A DNA stretch of 64,000 nucleotides, taken from Procambarus clarkii (Eukaryota; Arthropoda; Malacostraca; Decapoda; Cambaridae). Every line of letters starts with the position of its first letter. Positions within the stretch are counted from its first letter, which is position 1. The notes beneath the pieces are model-generated. The model made no database searches, was not told the origin of the DNA, and saw only the letters and a program-made list of their open reading frames with translations. The stretch lies in assembly GCF_040958095.1 (NCBI RefSeq), contig NC_091175.1, forward strand, positions 20,329,129 to 20,393,128, given 5' to 3'. This document shows, one piece after another, positions 55,481-64,000 of this stretch. Position numbers and translations under genes: made by a program.

Positions 55481-55716
55481 AAGAAAAAATGACTTGCCCT
55501 AAATACAGTATACAGAGTAAAGACTTTGATAAACTTATGACCTACCCTCAAATCCAAACCTCACCATAGAGCACCAGATAACATCTGTACAGAGTTCTCC
55601 CCACCACCATACCCAGTGTTGGATTGGCATCCATCCACATTATTCCCATATTTCTTTACCTATGTTTGATTATTTCACCTTTCACCTGTGTATTTAAGAT
55701 AAATTTGCACTTTGTA

Positions 55717-56321
55717 AATTAATACTTTTCAAAATGCTTGTGCTCTCTAGAGTGGAGTACTGCTGCACAATGACAGCCCCTTTCAAAGCTGGAGAAATTG
55801 CTGACCTGGAGAGCGTGCAGAGATCCTTTACTGCTAGAATCCACTCGGTAAAACATCTAAATTACTGGGACCGACTAAAGAGCCTAAATCTGTACTCCCT
55901 TGAGCGCAGGCGGGAGAGAGACATAATAATTTAAACGTGGAAAATAATTGAGGGGCTGGTCCCAAACCTGCACACAGAAATAACATCACATGAGACCAGG
56001 AGGCATGGCAGGATGTGCAGAATACCCCCGTTGAAAAGCAGAGGTGCAACAGGTACTCTGAGAGAGAACTCTATCAACATCAGAGGCCCGAGACTGTTCA
56101 ACACGCTTCCACTACACATAAGGGACATAACTGGCCGACCCCTCACAGTGTTCAAGAGAGAACTGGATAAACACCTCCAAAGGATACCTAATCAACCAGG
56201 CTGTGACTCATACGTCAGGCTGCGAGCAGCCGCGTCTAACAGTCTGGTTGATCAGTCCAGCAACCAGGAGGCCTGGTCGACGACCGGGCCGCGGGGACAC
56301 TAAGCCCCGGAAGCACCTCAA
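55717..56321 (+). mobile_element. CR1-like LINE 3' fragment inserted in the palindrome arm
   Basis: The C-terminal coding region is in two frames: 55734-55934 with VEYCCTMTAPFKAGEIADLE and KHLNYWDRLKSL, and 56013-56303 with GPRLFNTLPLHIRDITGRPL and FKRELDKHLQRIPNQPGCDS. It ends in the tail GGCCTGGTCGACGACCGGG then GACACTAAGCCCCGG. TTGTA occurs on both sides (about 55709-55713 and 56322-56326), a likely target duplication. The arm resumes with TATTCATTCCTTACCTGA. Confidence 0.85.
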
Positions 56322-56559
56322 GGTTGTATATTCATTCCTTACCTGAAGATGTTCCAGAGTAGAACAAAATGTTGTAGAAGAAAAAACCCTTCAATAATTA
56401 CTAGTTTCTTTACCATAAATTTCAGTTATTTGATTGCTCTTCTTAATCCCAAAAATAAGAAAAGCTTAGCATAGAAAGCTTATATACTATAAGATCAACA
56501 ATGCCAGCAATGTGGTCATATTTAACCAAATATACACATATGCATCACAGTATACTGTG

Positions 56560-56739
56560 TAAGTATCCACTAGGAAAATGAAAAACAAAAACTCCAAACA
56601 TTTTTGGTGTTCAAAAATGTGGAAAAAATATCAATGTGGTTTCACCACTGATATTTTTTGTAGTACATCACCACATTGATAATGTGGTGAAACACGGAAT
56701 TTTTTTGAATTTTTGTTTCATTTTCCTAGTGGACACTTA
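56560..56739. mobile_element. Small MITE with ~30-bp terminal inverted repeats
   Basis: The left end TAAGTATCCACTAGGAAAAT and the right end ATTTTCCTAGTGGACACTTA are inverted repeats with few mismatches. Inside are further inverted segments (CACATTGATA...TATCAATGTG-type). 180 bp, no ORF. Confidence 0.75.
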
Positions 56740-56821
56740 TGCATATATATACAGTATAATGTGTGTGTGAGACAAAGACTGCATGAACATGCGAGCCATA
56801 AATCACTAAAAATTCTCTTTA

Positions 56822-56945
56822 AACCTACCAGGATTTGAACCCCCACTGATCAATGGTGTAGTGGTTACAACACCCCGTAGACCAGGGTGATTCCAGGCGG
56901 TGGGGGTTCTAATCCTGGTAGTCAAGAGAGAGTTCTTGATATATA
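56822..56945 (+). repeat. tRNA-like palindromic repeat
   Basis: Plus strand GGTGTAGTGGTTACAACACC (A-box-like) and GGGGGTTCTAATCCTGGTAG (B-box-like, about 56905). An inverted B-box-like CTACCAGGATTTGAACCCCC lies at 56826-56846. Either two tRNA-like heads in opposite orientation or a hairpin formed from one. Confidence 0.6.
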
Positions 56946-58869
56946 TACAGTATCATAAATTTAAAAAAAATCCTGAATTTAATATACAATACCCATTCTA
57001 GGAAAGAAATCGAGTAATACAGTACATGCTTCGTGTAAAAACAAGATTGTATTTTCCGCATAAAAAACAGATGTAAAATTAAACACTCTTTAAAAACAAG
57101 TTTCTAATAAATTATAAACGAAACTGGTTGATCAACAATGCATGTTAATCCCATATTCACCTGTTTTATAACAATTAAGCAAGCACTGAGTTAAACTATT
57201 TAAATAGTAATTGTGCCTTGACATAAATAACCTAATAATTATAATATCAACAATGGTAGTCTTTCTTCACGATGTGAATAATGAAAAAGTCGGTACCAGT
57301 ATTGTATTGCAATATAAAAACATTGTTTTGAAAAAATAAATATCTAATTATTTAATGGCAATCATGACTTTACATAAATATTTAAACCATGTTAAAAAAA
57401 ATTCAATATAGTAATCTTATTTGATATGTATTTTTCAATTTTACCAAAGTTATAATTAATGAAGTAGAAAATAATTTATTTTGTATCTTGAGTAAAATAT
57501 TTGTGTGGCAGTGATTTTTTTCTTTAAACTGACAGTTCTGTTTTTAAAATACTTTCCCTAAAAATCTCTAAGTAACCATAATTTCTTAAAACAAATTGTT
57601 TCATTATACAGCACTGAAATACATTTGTCCTATTTGTTTTCCCACCGAAATCATAATTTTTATCATACCTTTAAAGTAATTCATTTTTTTAACCACTTTT
57701 ATACATTATTAATACTGTAGTTCTTAAAGTATGAGAGCTGTAATACAATACTAGCCCCAAGACAAGAGAGACCACTTTATCTTTGAAATTAGACATACTA
57801 TTGTATATGATTGATAATATCTTTGAAAAAGTATCATCCAAACTCTTCAAGGTCAAAATAGCATGAGCATAGTATGATAAATTTGTTGGAAGTGCAGTAT
57901 TTTAGATTTTTTTATATATTTAGCTTCAAGTTGTAGGCTTGCATGCAGGGTATATGGTCCAATCCTGCACAAGATAATTTGACAAAGGTCATTATTTTTT
58001 TTTTAAACCATGTATATTGTTCATGTTAGGAGGCATTAGCTTAAGTTAGGCTGTACTGTATTAGGTTTGGTTGGAGTAGGTTAGGTTGGGTAAGGTAGGG
58101 TTTAAAATGTGTTGGTGAACCGTCTTGTGTACGATGTGACTTATCTTGCGTACCTGTCACTAGATGTGCTGGTTTGTAGTAATAACGTACACCTCACATC
58201 CTCTTATTCCACTGCACGGCTTCCACCACTTGTCTTGCTTCTGAAATTATATAAATATCAATGCTGAACTTGGCCTAGAATTTGTCTTTTAGTTACGGTA
58301 AATATAAAACAAAATCAATTATATATTAATTACTGCATTAATTAACAAGCTTTAAAATCATAGTATTTTTTTCTCAGACCACTGTGATCAACATCTGATA
58401 ATAGTGTCAATAAGTGTTGTCAATGAATGTAGAACCTGAATAAACCTAATTTTATTAGAAAATATACATTTTTATAAAAAAGACTAAAAATGGGAATGTA
58501 AAATTACCCAAAGGTATTGAAAACTTTGTGCAATTCCCTAAATAAACAGGAAATATATGGTATTTTCATATTTTATTCACATTTACTAATAAATATTAAA
58601 CAATCTTGCATTAATAAAGAAGAAATATAACACTTTCTTTAATACTTGTAATAAATTTACCAACTTATCTTCTACCAATGTCTCGGCATTTAGAAATGCA
58701 TAATTCTACAAAAATTTCCATTATTAAGATCAAGTATTAGGGAATCACAATGCATAAAGAACAGTGACTAAATCATACTTGGCATTGATAAAACCCAACA
58801 TTGAAGGTTTTAAAATGATGCCTTGTTGTGTCCTTCCCTTCCCCTTTTCCCTCCACCTTGTTAGTGGCA
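56946..58869. other. Very AT-rich sequence, nothing recognised
   Basis: Long A/T runs, no recognisable exon. 58025-58115 has a TTAGG-rich stretch (TAGGTTAGGTTGGGTAAGG), similar in flavour to 48545-48560. Confidence 0.5.
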
Positions 58870-59889
58870 AGCCTTATCGAGCCCGGCTCTTGGCCCATGA
58901 GAATCATAAGTGTCTATTAGAGACTAGAAGCAAAATCTGGTCCATTCCAAGGCAAAGGATACTGGATCAACTCGAGCAGAGGGGAAAACATGCCAAAAAG
59001 GGTGCCTCAAAATATGCAACTGCATGGAGAAACATTGCAACCTATTAAACCTATTAACTACGTACATAATCATTAGCCAATTACCATTGTTAGTTGCACC
59101 ACTGGATGGCATCCCAGACCATCAGCCAGCCATCAGACATGCACTGTCCAATGACAATCTCTGAAGCCTCTGAAAAGGAAAAGGTGGGCTGGACCTGCCA
59201 GAAAGTGGTATTTCATTTCATTCTACACTAAATTTCTGGGAGTTCTTCACCTCAGTGGAGAACTTTATTCCAACACGGAGAACGACAAAAACATGGCTTA
59301 CCAGGGAAAAAGTTAGTTTTAGTTTACTTCATTTATTATGCACCCCATACCCATCTTGTGGGCGGTAGTGGAAAGGGTTACAGAAAAGGGAAAAAGCAGG
59401 GGAGAATTTACACTTGAGTTACTGTACCCAATGCTACACAAGTGCCACATGGCCTGACAAAACAGACCCACACAACAGACAACTTGGAACAAAGGACCAG
59501 GGGGGCACCCGACTATCAAGCAAAGCCATCACTTGGGGCATTCCGAGCAGTGTGCAAGCAATGTCAAGCCACTGCAACTGGAAAAAGGTGATGCCCCCAG
59601 GCCAATCAAATCAATGAACAATAACAAGAGGATCACTCTAAAACCTACATAAAACTGATTATTATACCCTGTATATCATGCCATGGGTCCCAAGAAAGTA
59701 AGTGGTAAGGTTCAACATATGAAAACACATGTGAGGATGACCATAGAGGAAGCTGAGCAAATTTCTTCAGGGAAGGAGGAGGCAGAATAGAATGTCCCTT
59801 CCTCAACAATTTGGAAGTGGTGTAGACTGTGGGAAGAAATGCAAACTTTGTTGAAACGACTCGCCCAGAGCAAGCTGTAGTAGGCCGTT

Positions 59890-60335
59890 GCCTTAACCTT
59901 TTCAGTGACACTGTGATGCATCACTACAGACAAATGTTAAAACGAAGAGAAAAACAAGTGTTGCTAGACAAATAAGCAGTGATCCACAACCAGGTCCTAG
60001 TGCCAAGCAGGCAAAACGTAGGAGAGAGAGAGTACCCCAGAGAAATCATCACTGCCTGATGTTATAATGGAAGGGGGACTCCCCTTCCAAACAGTAACAC
60101 CTCCTCCCTCCTCATCACCATCTTCCATATGCCATCAAGAGTCCTCCATAAAGGTAAGATAAACATATGTACTGTATTGTAGTTAGAGAAAAAAATTGTA
60201 TTCAATATAAAATGTTTTCTCAAGTTAATATTTTTGGGGGGTGTGGAACGGATTAATTCAATTCCCTTTATTTCTTATGGGAAAAATCACTTCGACTTGC
60301 GATATGTCTCTGGGAACAGATTACCATCGTAAATC
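59890..60335 (+). pseudogene. Tigger/pogo-like transposase C-terminal remnant and element end
   Basis: Frame at 59890-59971: LNLFSDTVMHHYRQMLKRRE then KQVLLDK and a stop. This resembles the C-terminus of Tigger-type DDE transposases as I recall them. Downstream 60268-60335 (TTTCTTATGGGAAAAATCAC, TTCGACTTGCGATATG, AAATCAAGACCCCACTA) resembles the terminal region of such elements. The catalytic domain is absent. Confidence 0.55.
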
Positions 60336-62640
60336 AAGACCCCACTATATATCATTCTGGGTCTAAAAGAAAGGAGACTCCTGTAAACAAAGAATTTTCC
60401 TTCAGGGCCAAAAGATTCTCTCTTCTGAAAGAACTAAAAAAAAACACCACCCTAAGAAAATAACAAATATGATCCTCAGACTAAGAAGGCTCTGGAGAAG
60501 CTGTAGCAGACTGAAGATGAAAGATAATATGAGACAACTTCTGAAACAGAGCCAATGATGCATCAGTGTCCTAAACCAATGAAAGCCAGTCCATACAAGG
60601 CTGACTGATAAGAAGCAACAACATTAGGCATGAGATGCTGATCAACAGAGCCACGACAAAATGAGCTACACAGCAGGAATAGGAACCATATGATCCGCCA
60701 CCTGAGACCTATACCGAAGGCGGTAAACCAGATCTAGAAAGTCTAGACACAAAGATCTGCAATGAGCCCTGAACCATCGAGGAACAGGCAGAACCTCGAG
60801 CCTTCTGCCTCGACGGCAGAAGAGCATACAGTTCGAACAACATGCCAGAAACCGAGGATGAGCCAGTCACAGAGGAACTAGAAGTACCACTGTGTTGGAA
60901 AAAATCTCCAGTTTGGAAAGAACAAGTAGCAGCTAAACTGGAAGAAAGTGATAAAGAAAATCACACAGACTAGAAAACCTCATGGTCTGGGAACAGAACC
61001 ACATAAACTGGGAGCTGCTGATTTAAAGCAGATGCGAAGAGGTTCACCTGAGGGTAGCTGAATTATTGCAAAGTCAATTGGATACATTGTTGACTATCTA
61101 CTACCTAGCTGTGATGGGGTAGAAACAAGAGAGACCATCTGTGAGCACATCGGATCACGGAGCTCAGAGAGCGATGATTGCTAAAGAGCATGCCAAACTG
61201 TGGCCACATGTAAATTATAAGGTGGGCCTGAAAATATGACCCGACCAAAACTCTCAGCCACCTGGTGGCTCAGAGTTTTGGTTGGTTCCTATTTTGTATG
61301 AATACCAAACTAAGGTCTGAGGTGTTTGATGAGCACAGGAAGAGGAGTTGCTACAGCAAGAAAGAAGCTGCCCAAGGGTAAACATACCTGATAGTCCCAG
61401 CAATGGCATAAGGATTGACCTGAAGGTACAGGTCAATCCTGAAGTATTGGCTTCCAACACAGACATATGCCAGGCCTTGGGAACATGGAATGGAGCTTAA
61501 GTGGAGCACTTAACTCCCTCAGGTACAGCACCTGAATCAAAATCTTGCCCAGGGTAATAAACCACATAAACCCAGTTCAGACACCTGTACAACCACTTGA
61601 GTTACTTCCTTGAAACCCAGATACTCCACCACATGATGGATATGAGAAGCCAAGTAGAATAGAGTTGCTAAAGGCAGAGACAGGAACACTGACCAGACAT
61701 CCAAGCAGGTCCCAGCCTGGTTCAAACCTGCAACAGAACTAACTGGGACTTCCAACATTGTCATCAAGGTAGGCCAAGATGCAGAGTTCCTGACCCCCAA
61801 CAAAGAAGATACAGTAACTACAAACTGTATTCAAATGGTAAATGATTGGGGAGCCAAGTTTAAACCCCAGCTAAAAGGGAATATGCCAATATATGCCCCA
61901 GAACTTCAGATTTGATAGGAAAGAAAACAGTTCAGACTTAACAAATTAAAAGGACAAGGTCCAGTGCTTCCTGGTCCCCAGGTCCCCTGCCTGGAGACCA
62001 GGAAGACTTGACTCCCACTACAGGGAGAAAATCAAGAAGCCCATCCCAGCGACCAAACCCCCCAGCAATGACCACATGTAGCCAAGGAGGAGACAGCCGA
62101 GCCAGGGCTCCCCAAGTCCAAAACGGAGGGGTGGAAAACCACCTCACGGAACGCCCTGACGACCAATCCTAAAAGCTCAGGTATTGTGAGGCTAGGAGTG
62201 GAGGAACACACCAAGCTGCCTCTCACCACACCAAGTAACAAAATGCAAAACGTTGGTGCAAAGAAACCTAACTAGCAGCTCCCATTTGAGATGCACAAAC
62301 TAGTGCTAAAAGGAGAGAGAAAATCAAAGGAGTGTTATTGCACTTGTATCTCTGAACAACTTCCCAGGTCTTGGGTAGGTCTACACAGCGAGGCCTGAAC
62401 CCCAAAGGACAGTTCACCTGCAAACAAGCATAGAACCCTGCTGCAACAATGAAGAGGACAAAAAGTCACAGCTGACAAAGCATAAAACACCCTCTCCACC
62501 AGAATAGGCAGGAAAAAATAGGCTTACAAAACGACAAAAATTGGAAAAGAAATAAACAGGACAGAGTCCAAAATCATAACCAACACTGAAATTAAAGTCA
62601 GTTCTGATGAGGTGCTGTTGAGTAAACAAGATACAGCTCA
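60336..62640. other. Unrecognised interior of the inverted-repeat element
   Basis: No convincing frame on either strand. 61245-61281 is an 18-bp hairpin with one mismatch and a 1-nt loop (CCAAAACTCTCAGCCACC / GGTGGCTCAGAGTTTTGG). Short frames at 61537-62674 on the minus strand show no domain. Confidence 0.45.
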
Positions 62641-63075
62641 AGGCACAAGCACCAGGCATATGTAGACAAGGCACAGCTTAGGTCACAAGTACCAGGCATA
62701 TGTAGACAAGGCACAGCTTAGGTCACAAGTACCAGGCATATGTAGACAAGGCACAGCTTAGGTCACAAGTACCAGGCATATGTAAACAGGGCACAAGCAC
62801 CAGGCATATGTAAACAAGGCACAGCTTAGGTCACAAGCACCAGGCATATGTCAACAGGGCACAAGCACCAGGCATATGTAAACAAGGCACAGCTTAGGTC
62901 ACAAGCACCAGGCATATGTAAACAAGGCACAGCTTAGGTTACAAGCACCAGGCATATGTAAACAAGGCACAGCTTAGGTCACAAGCACCAGGCATATGTA
63001 AACAAGGCACAGCTTAGGTCACAAGCACCAGGCATATGTAAACAAAGCACAGCTTAGGGCACATGCACCAGGCAC
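62641..63075. repeat. 40-bp minisatellite (AGGCATATGTAGACAAGGCA)
   Basis: CAGGCATATG recurs at 62653, 62693, 62733 and onward at 40-bp spacing, with two shortened units (about 28 bp) near 62773-62870. About ten units in total. Later units carry GTAAACAAGG instead of GTAGACAAGG. Confidence 0.92.
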
Positions 63076-63330
63076 ATATGCCCTAGGGTGCCATCTGGTG
63101 GTTGGGGAATGTAACTAATTAATAGTGGTAACTGGCTAATGAGTGCATACATAGTTAACAGATTGCTAATACTTCTCCATGCAGTTGCTTCTTTTGGGGC
63201 ACACTACATTTTTGGTGAGTTTTCCCCTTGGATTGATCTAGTATCCCCAGACTCTCTTTGCCTCTTGAGTGGACCAGAACCTGCTTCTGGTCTCGATAAG
63301 CACCTGACTCAAGGGCTTGGTGGGGTTAGG

Positions 63331-63588
63331 AGATAATCTAGCAATTAGTTCAGGGAAGCCCACTGAATTTGTGTTTATCTAGGAAGAGGGTCCCTCTTCC
63401 TAGAAAAACACTAATTTACCAGTAATTTATTTTGCAACCAATGAGCAAGATTGCAATAAGTTTACTGAACAATAGCTTTGAAAATTGATTTACAAAGTAC
63501 TTGTACAACAAAATGTTCTACAAAACACTACTATGTATATATGACAAGTCACTATTTAAAAAAGTGAAAAGAAAAGTAAGTTTCTCAC
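63331..63588. other. Probable intron sequence next to the right-edge exon
   Basis: AT-rich, no exon seen. It lies downstream of the donor site of the minus-strand exon. GGAAGAGGGTCCCTCTTCC at 63383-63401 is a short palindrome. Confidence 0.5.
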
Positions 63589-64000
63589 CTTTCATATTCT
63601 ACTGAAGACTGGTCGAGAGACGACATTACAGCACAGCATTTTTTTTTGGAAACAACACTGCTTCTTTTCTTTACTGATGTTTTGGGAAGGGAAGTCCTAC
63701 TGTCCTCCACTGGAGTGAGTATAACTAAAGGCTTCTTCGTAAAGAAGCGAGTCTGCCGTAAAGCTAAAGGTATCTCGTCATCACTGTTGACATTTTTAGA
63801 GGCTGTACGTCCTGGTATTTGTCTTCTCTTAAACTTCAGACTGGTATGTTTTGGTTTGTTTGTGCATAAGTTTTTTTGATAAATATTTACTTGTGTAAAA
63901 TTATTTTTTCCATTTCCTTGCGATGTGTTTTCTGTAATATTTGTCATTGCCAGGGTTTTATTGAAGTCTTCTGGTGCTTTACAACTGATCTCTTCGTGTC
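63589..64000 (-). CDS. Partial coding exon of an unidentified host gene
   Basis: The minus-strand frame is open from the window edge (64000) to a good splice donor at 63589/63588 (GAAAG|GTGAGAAA). Coding in frame upstream of the ATG at 63947 (HEEISCKAPEDFNKTLA) shows that the exon continues past the edge and that this ATG is not a proven start. The protein is basic and low in hydrophobic stretches, with KKRSSVVSKKKCC and FTKKPLVILTPVEDSR segments. That suggests a disordered, possibly nuclear protein. No family is recognised. Lack of stops over about 410 bp in AT-rich DNA, plus the donor, supports a real exon. Confidence 0.6.

Larger units (their letters stand above)
54640..56530. mobile_element. 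Large inverted repeat of two Penelope-like element tails
   Basis: The left arm (to 55291) and right arm (from 55307) are head-to-head copies of a Penelope GIY-YIG 3' coding end plus 3' UTR. The inner arms, 54952-55291 and 55307-55651, look almost identical (I see one substitution and a 5-bp indel). Outside them the arms continue to about 54640 and 56530, but clearly more diverged. The right outer arm is interrupted by a LINE at about 55717-56321. The 15-bp spacer between arms encodes TYIGM in the right-hand frame. Confidence 0.88.
58870..63330. mobile_element. ~4.5-kb element bounded by long inverted repeats
   Basis: 58870-59115 and 63085-63325 are diverged inverted copies. Matching blocks: GATGCCATCC/GTGCCATCTGG, TAATTGGCTAATGA/TAACTGGCTAATGA, TTCTCCATGCAGTTGC (exact in both), ATCCAGTATCC/ATCTAGTATCC, and GGGCTCGATAAG/TCTCGATAAG. 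The inverted repeats are about 245 bp. The interior has no intact ORF but holds a Tigger-like remnant (59890-60335) and a 40-bp minisatellite. Probably a non-autonomous DNA transposon or foldback element; exact ends are uncertain. Confidence 0.6.

Noticed and set aside
58764-59048. Plus-strand 94-residue frame as a possible exon
   Set aside because: It lies mostly within the left inverted repeat of the 4.5-kb element, and a related sequence recurs inverted at 63085-63325, so it is repeat sequence.

Overview
The window reads as intergenic and intronic DNA from a large, repeat-rich animal genome. It is most likely a decapod crustacean, possibly a freshwater crayfish. That placement is an inference from four things: dense non-LTR and Penelope-type retroelements, several tRNA-derived SINEs, CCTAA/TTAGG (arthropod telomere-type) motifs inside a repeated MITE, and a spliced metazoan gene of the PHPT1 (phosphohistidine phosphatase/janus) family. 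There are no operons, prokaryotic genes or CRISPR arrays.

Layout. 1-370 is a GGTGGTGAC-type simple repeat. 371-2820 is mostly unrecognised, with a decayed LINE tail near 1860-2380. 2829-9806 holds three arrays of one 34-bp minisatellite (about 5.9 kb in all). One SINE lies between the first two arrays, another copy follows the third, and there is a clean internal inversion at 4326-4803. 10257-12830 is a TA-microsatellite district with three copies of a foldback MITE and a LINE C-terminal fragment on the minus strand. 12888-20288 and 39128-45422 are two copies of one I-superfamily LINE (gag-like ORF1; endonuclease, reverse transcriptase and RNase H in ORF2). The first copy is split by an R2-like element.

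21769-33660 is a set of nested retrotransposons. A Penelope-like element was split by a CR1 LINE, and that LINE was later split twice by two younger CR1 copies. Short target-site duplications can be read at all three insertion points. 34015-35763 is another LINE and 36117-36422 a SINE with a poly(A) tail. 45424-48830 is a patchwork of SINE and LINE tails, a perfect 30-bp hairpin and a 17-bp minisatellite.

50824-52389 holds the only complete host gene I recognise: a two-coding-exon PHPT1 orthologue on the plus strand. 53838-56530 contains a degenerate minisatellite, an I-element relic and a large inverted repeat made of two Penelope GIY-YIG tails. 58870-63330 is bounded by long, diverged inverted repeats and contains a Tigger-like transposase remnant. 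63589 to the window edge is part of an exon, on the minus strand, of a host gene I could not identify.

Apart from PHPT1 and the right-edge exon, the coding capacity is retroelement-derived. The best-preserved retroelement frames are the CR1 ORF2 at 24441-27377 and the Penelope frame at 22160-24196. The long open frames in the minisatellites come from repeat periods that are not multiples of three and are not genes.
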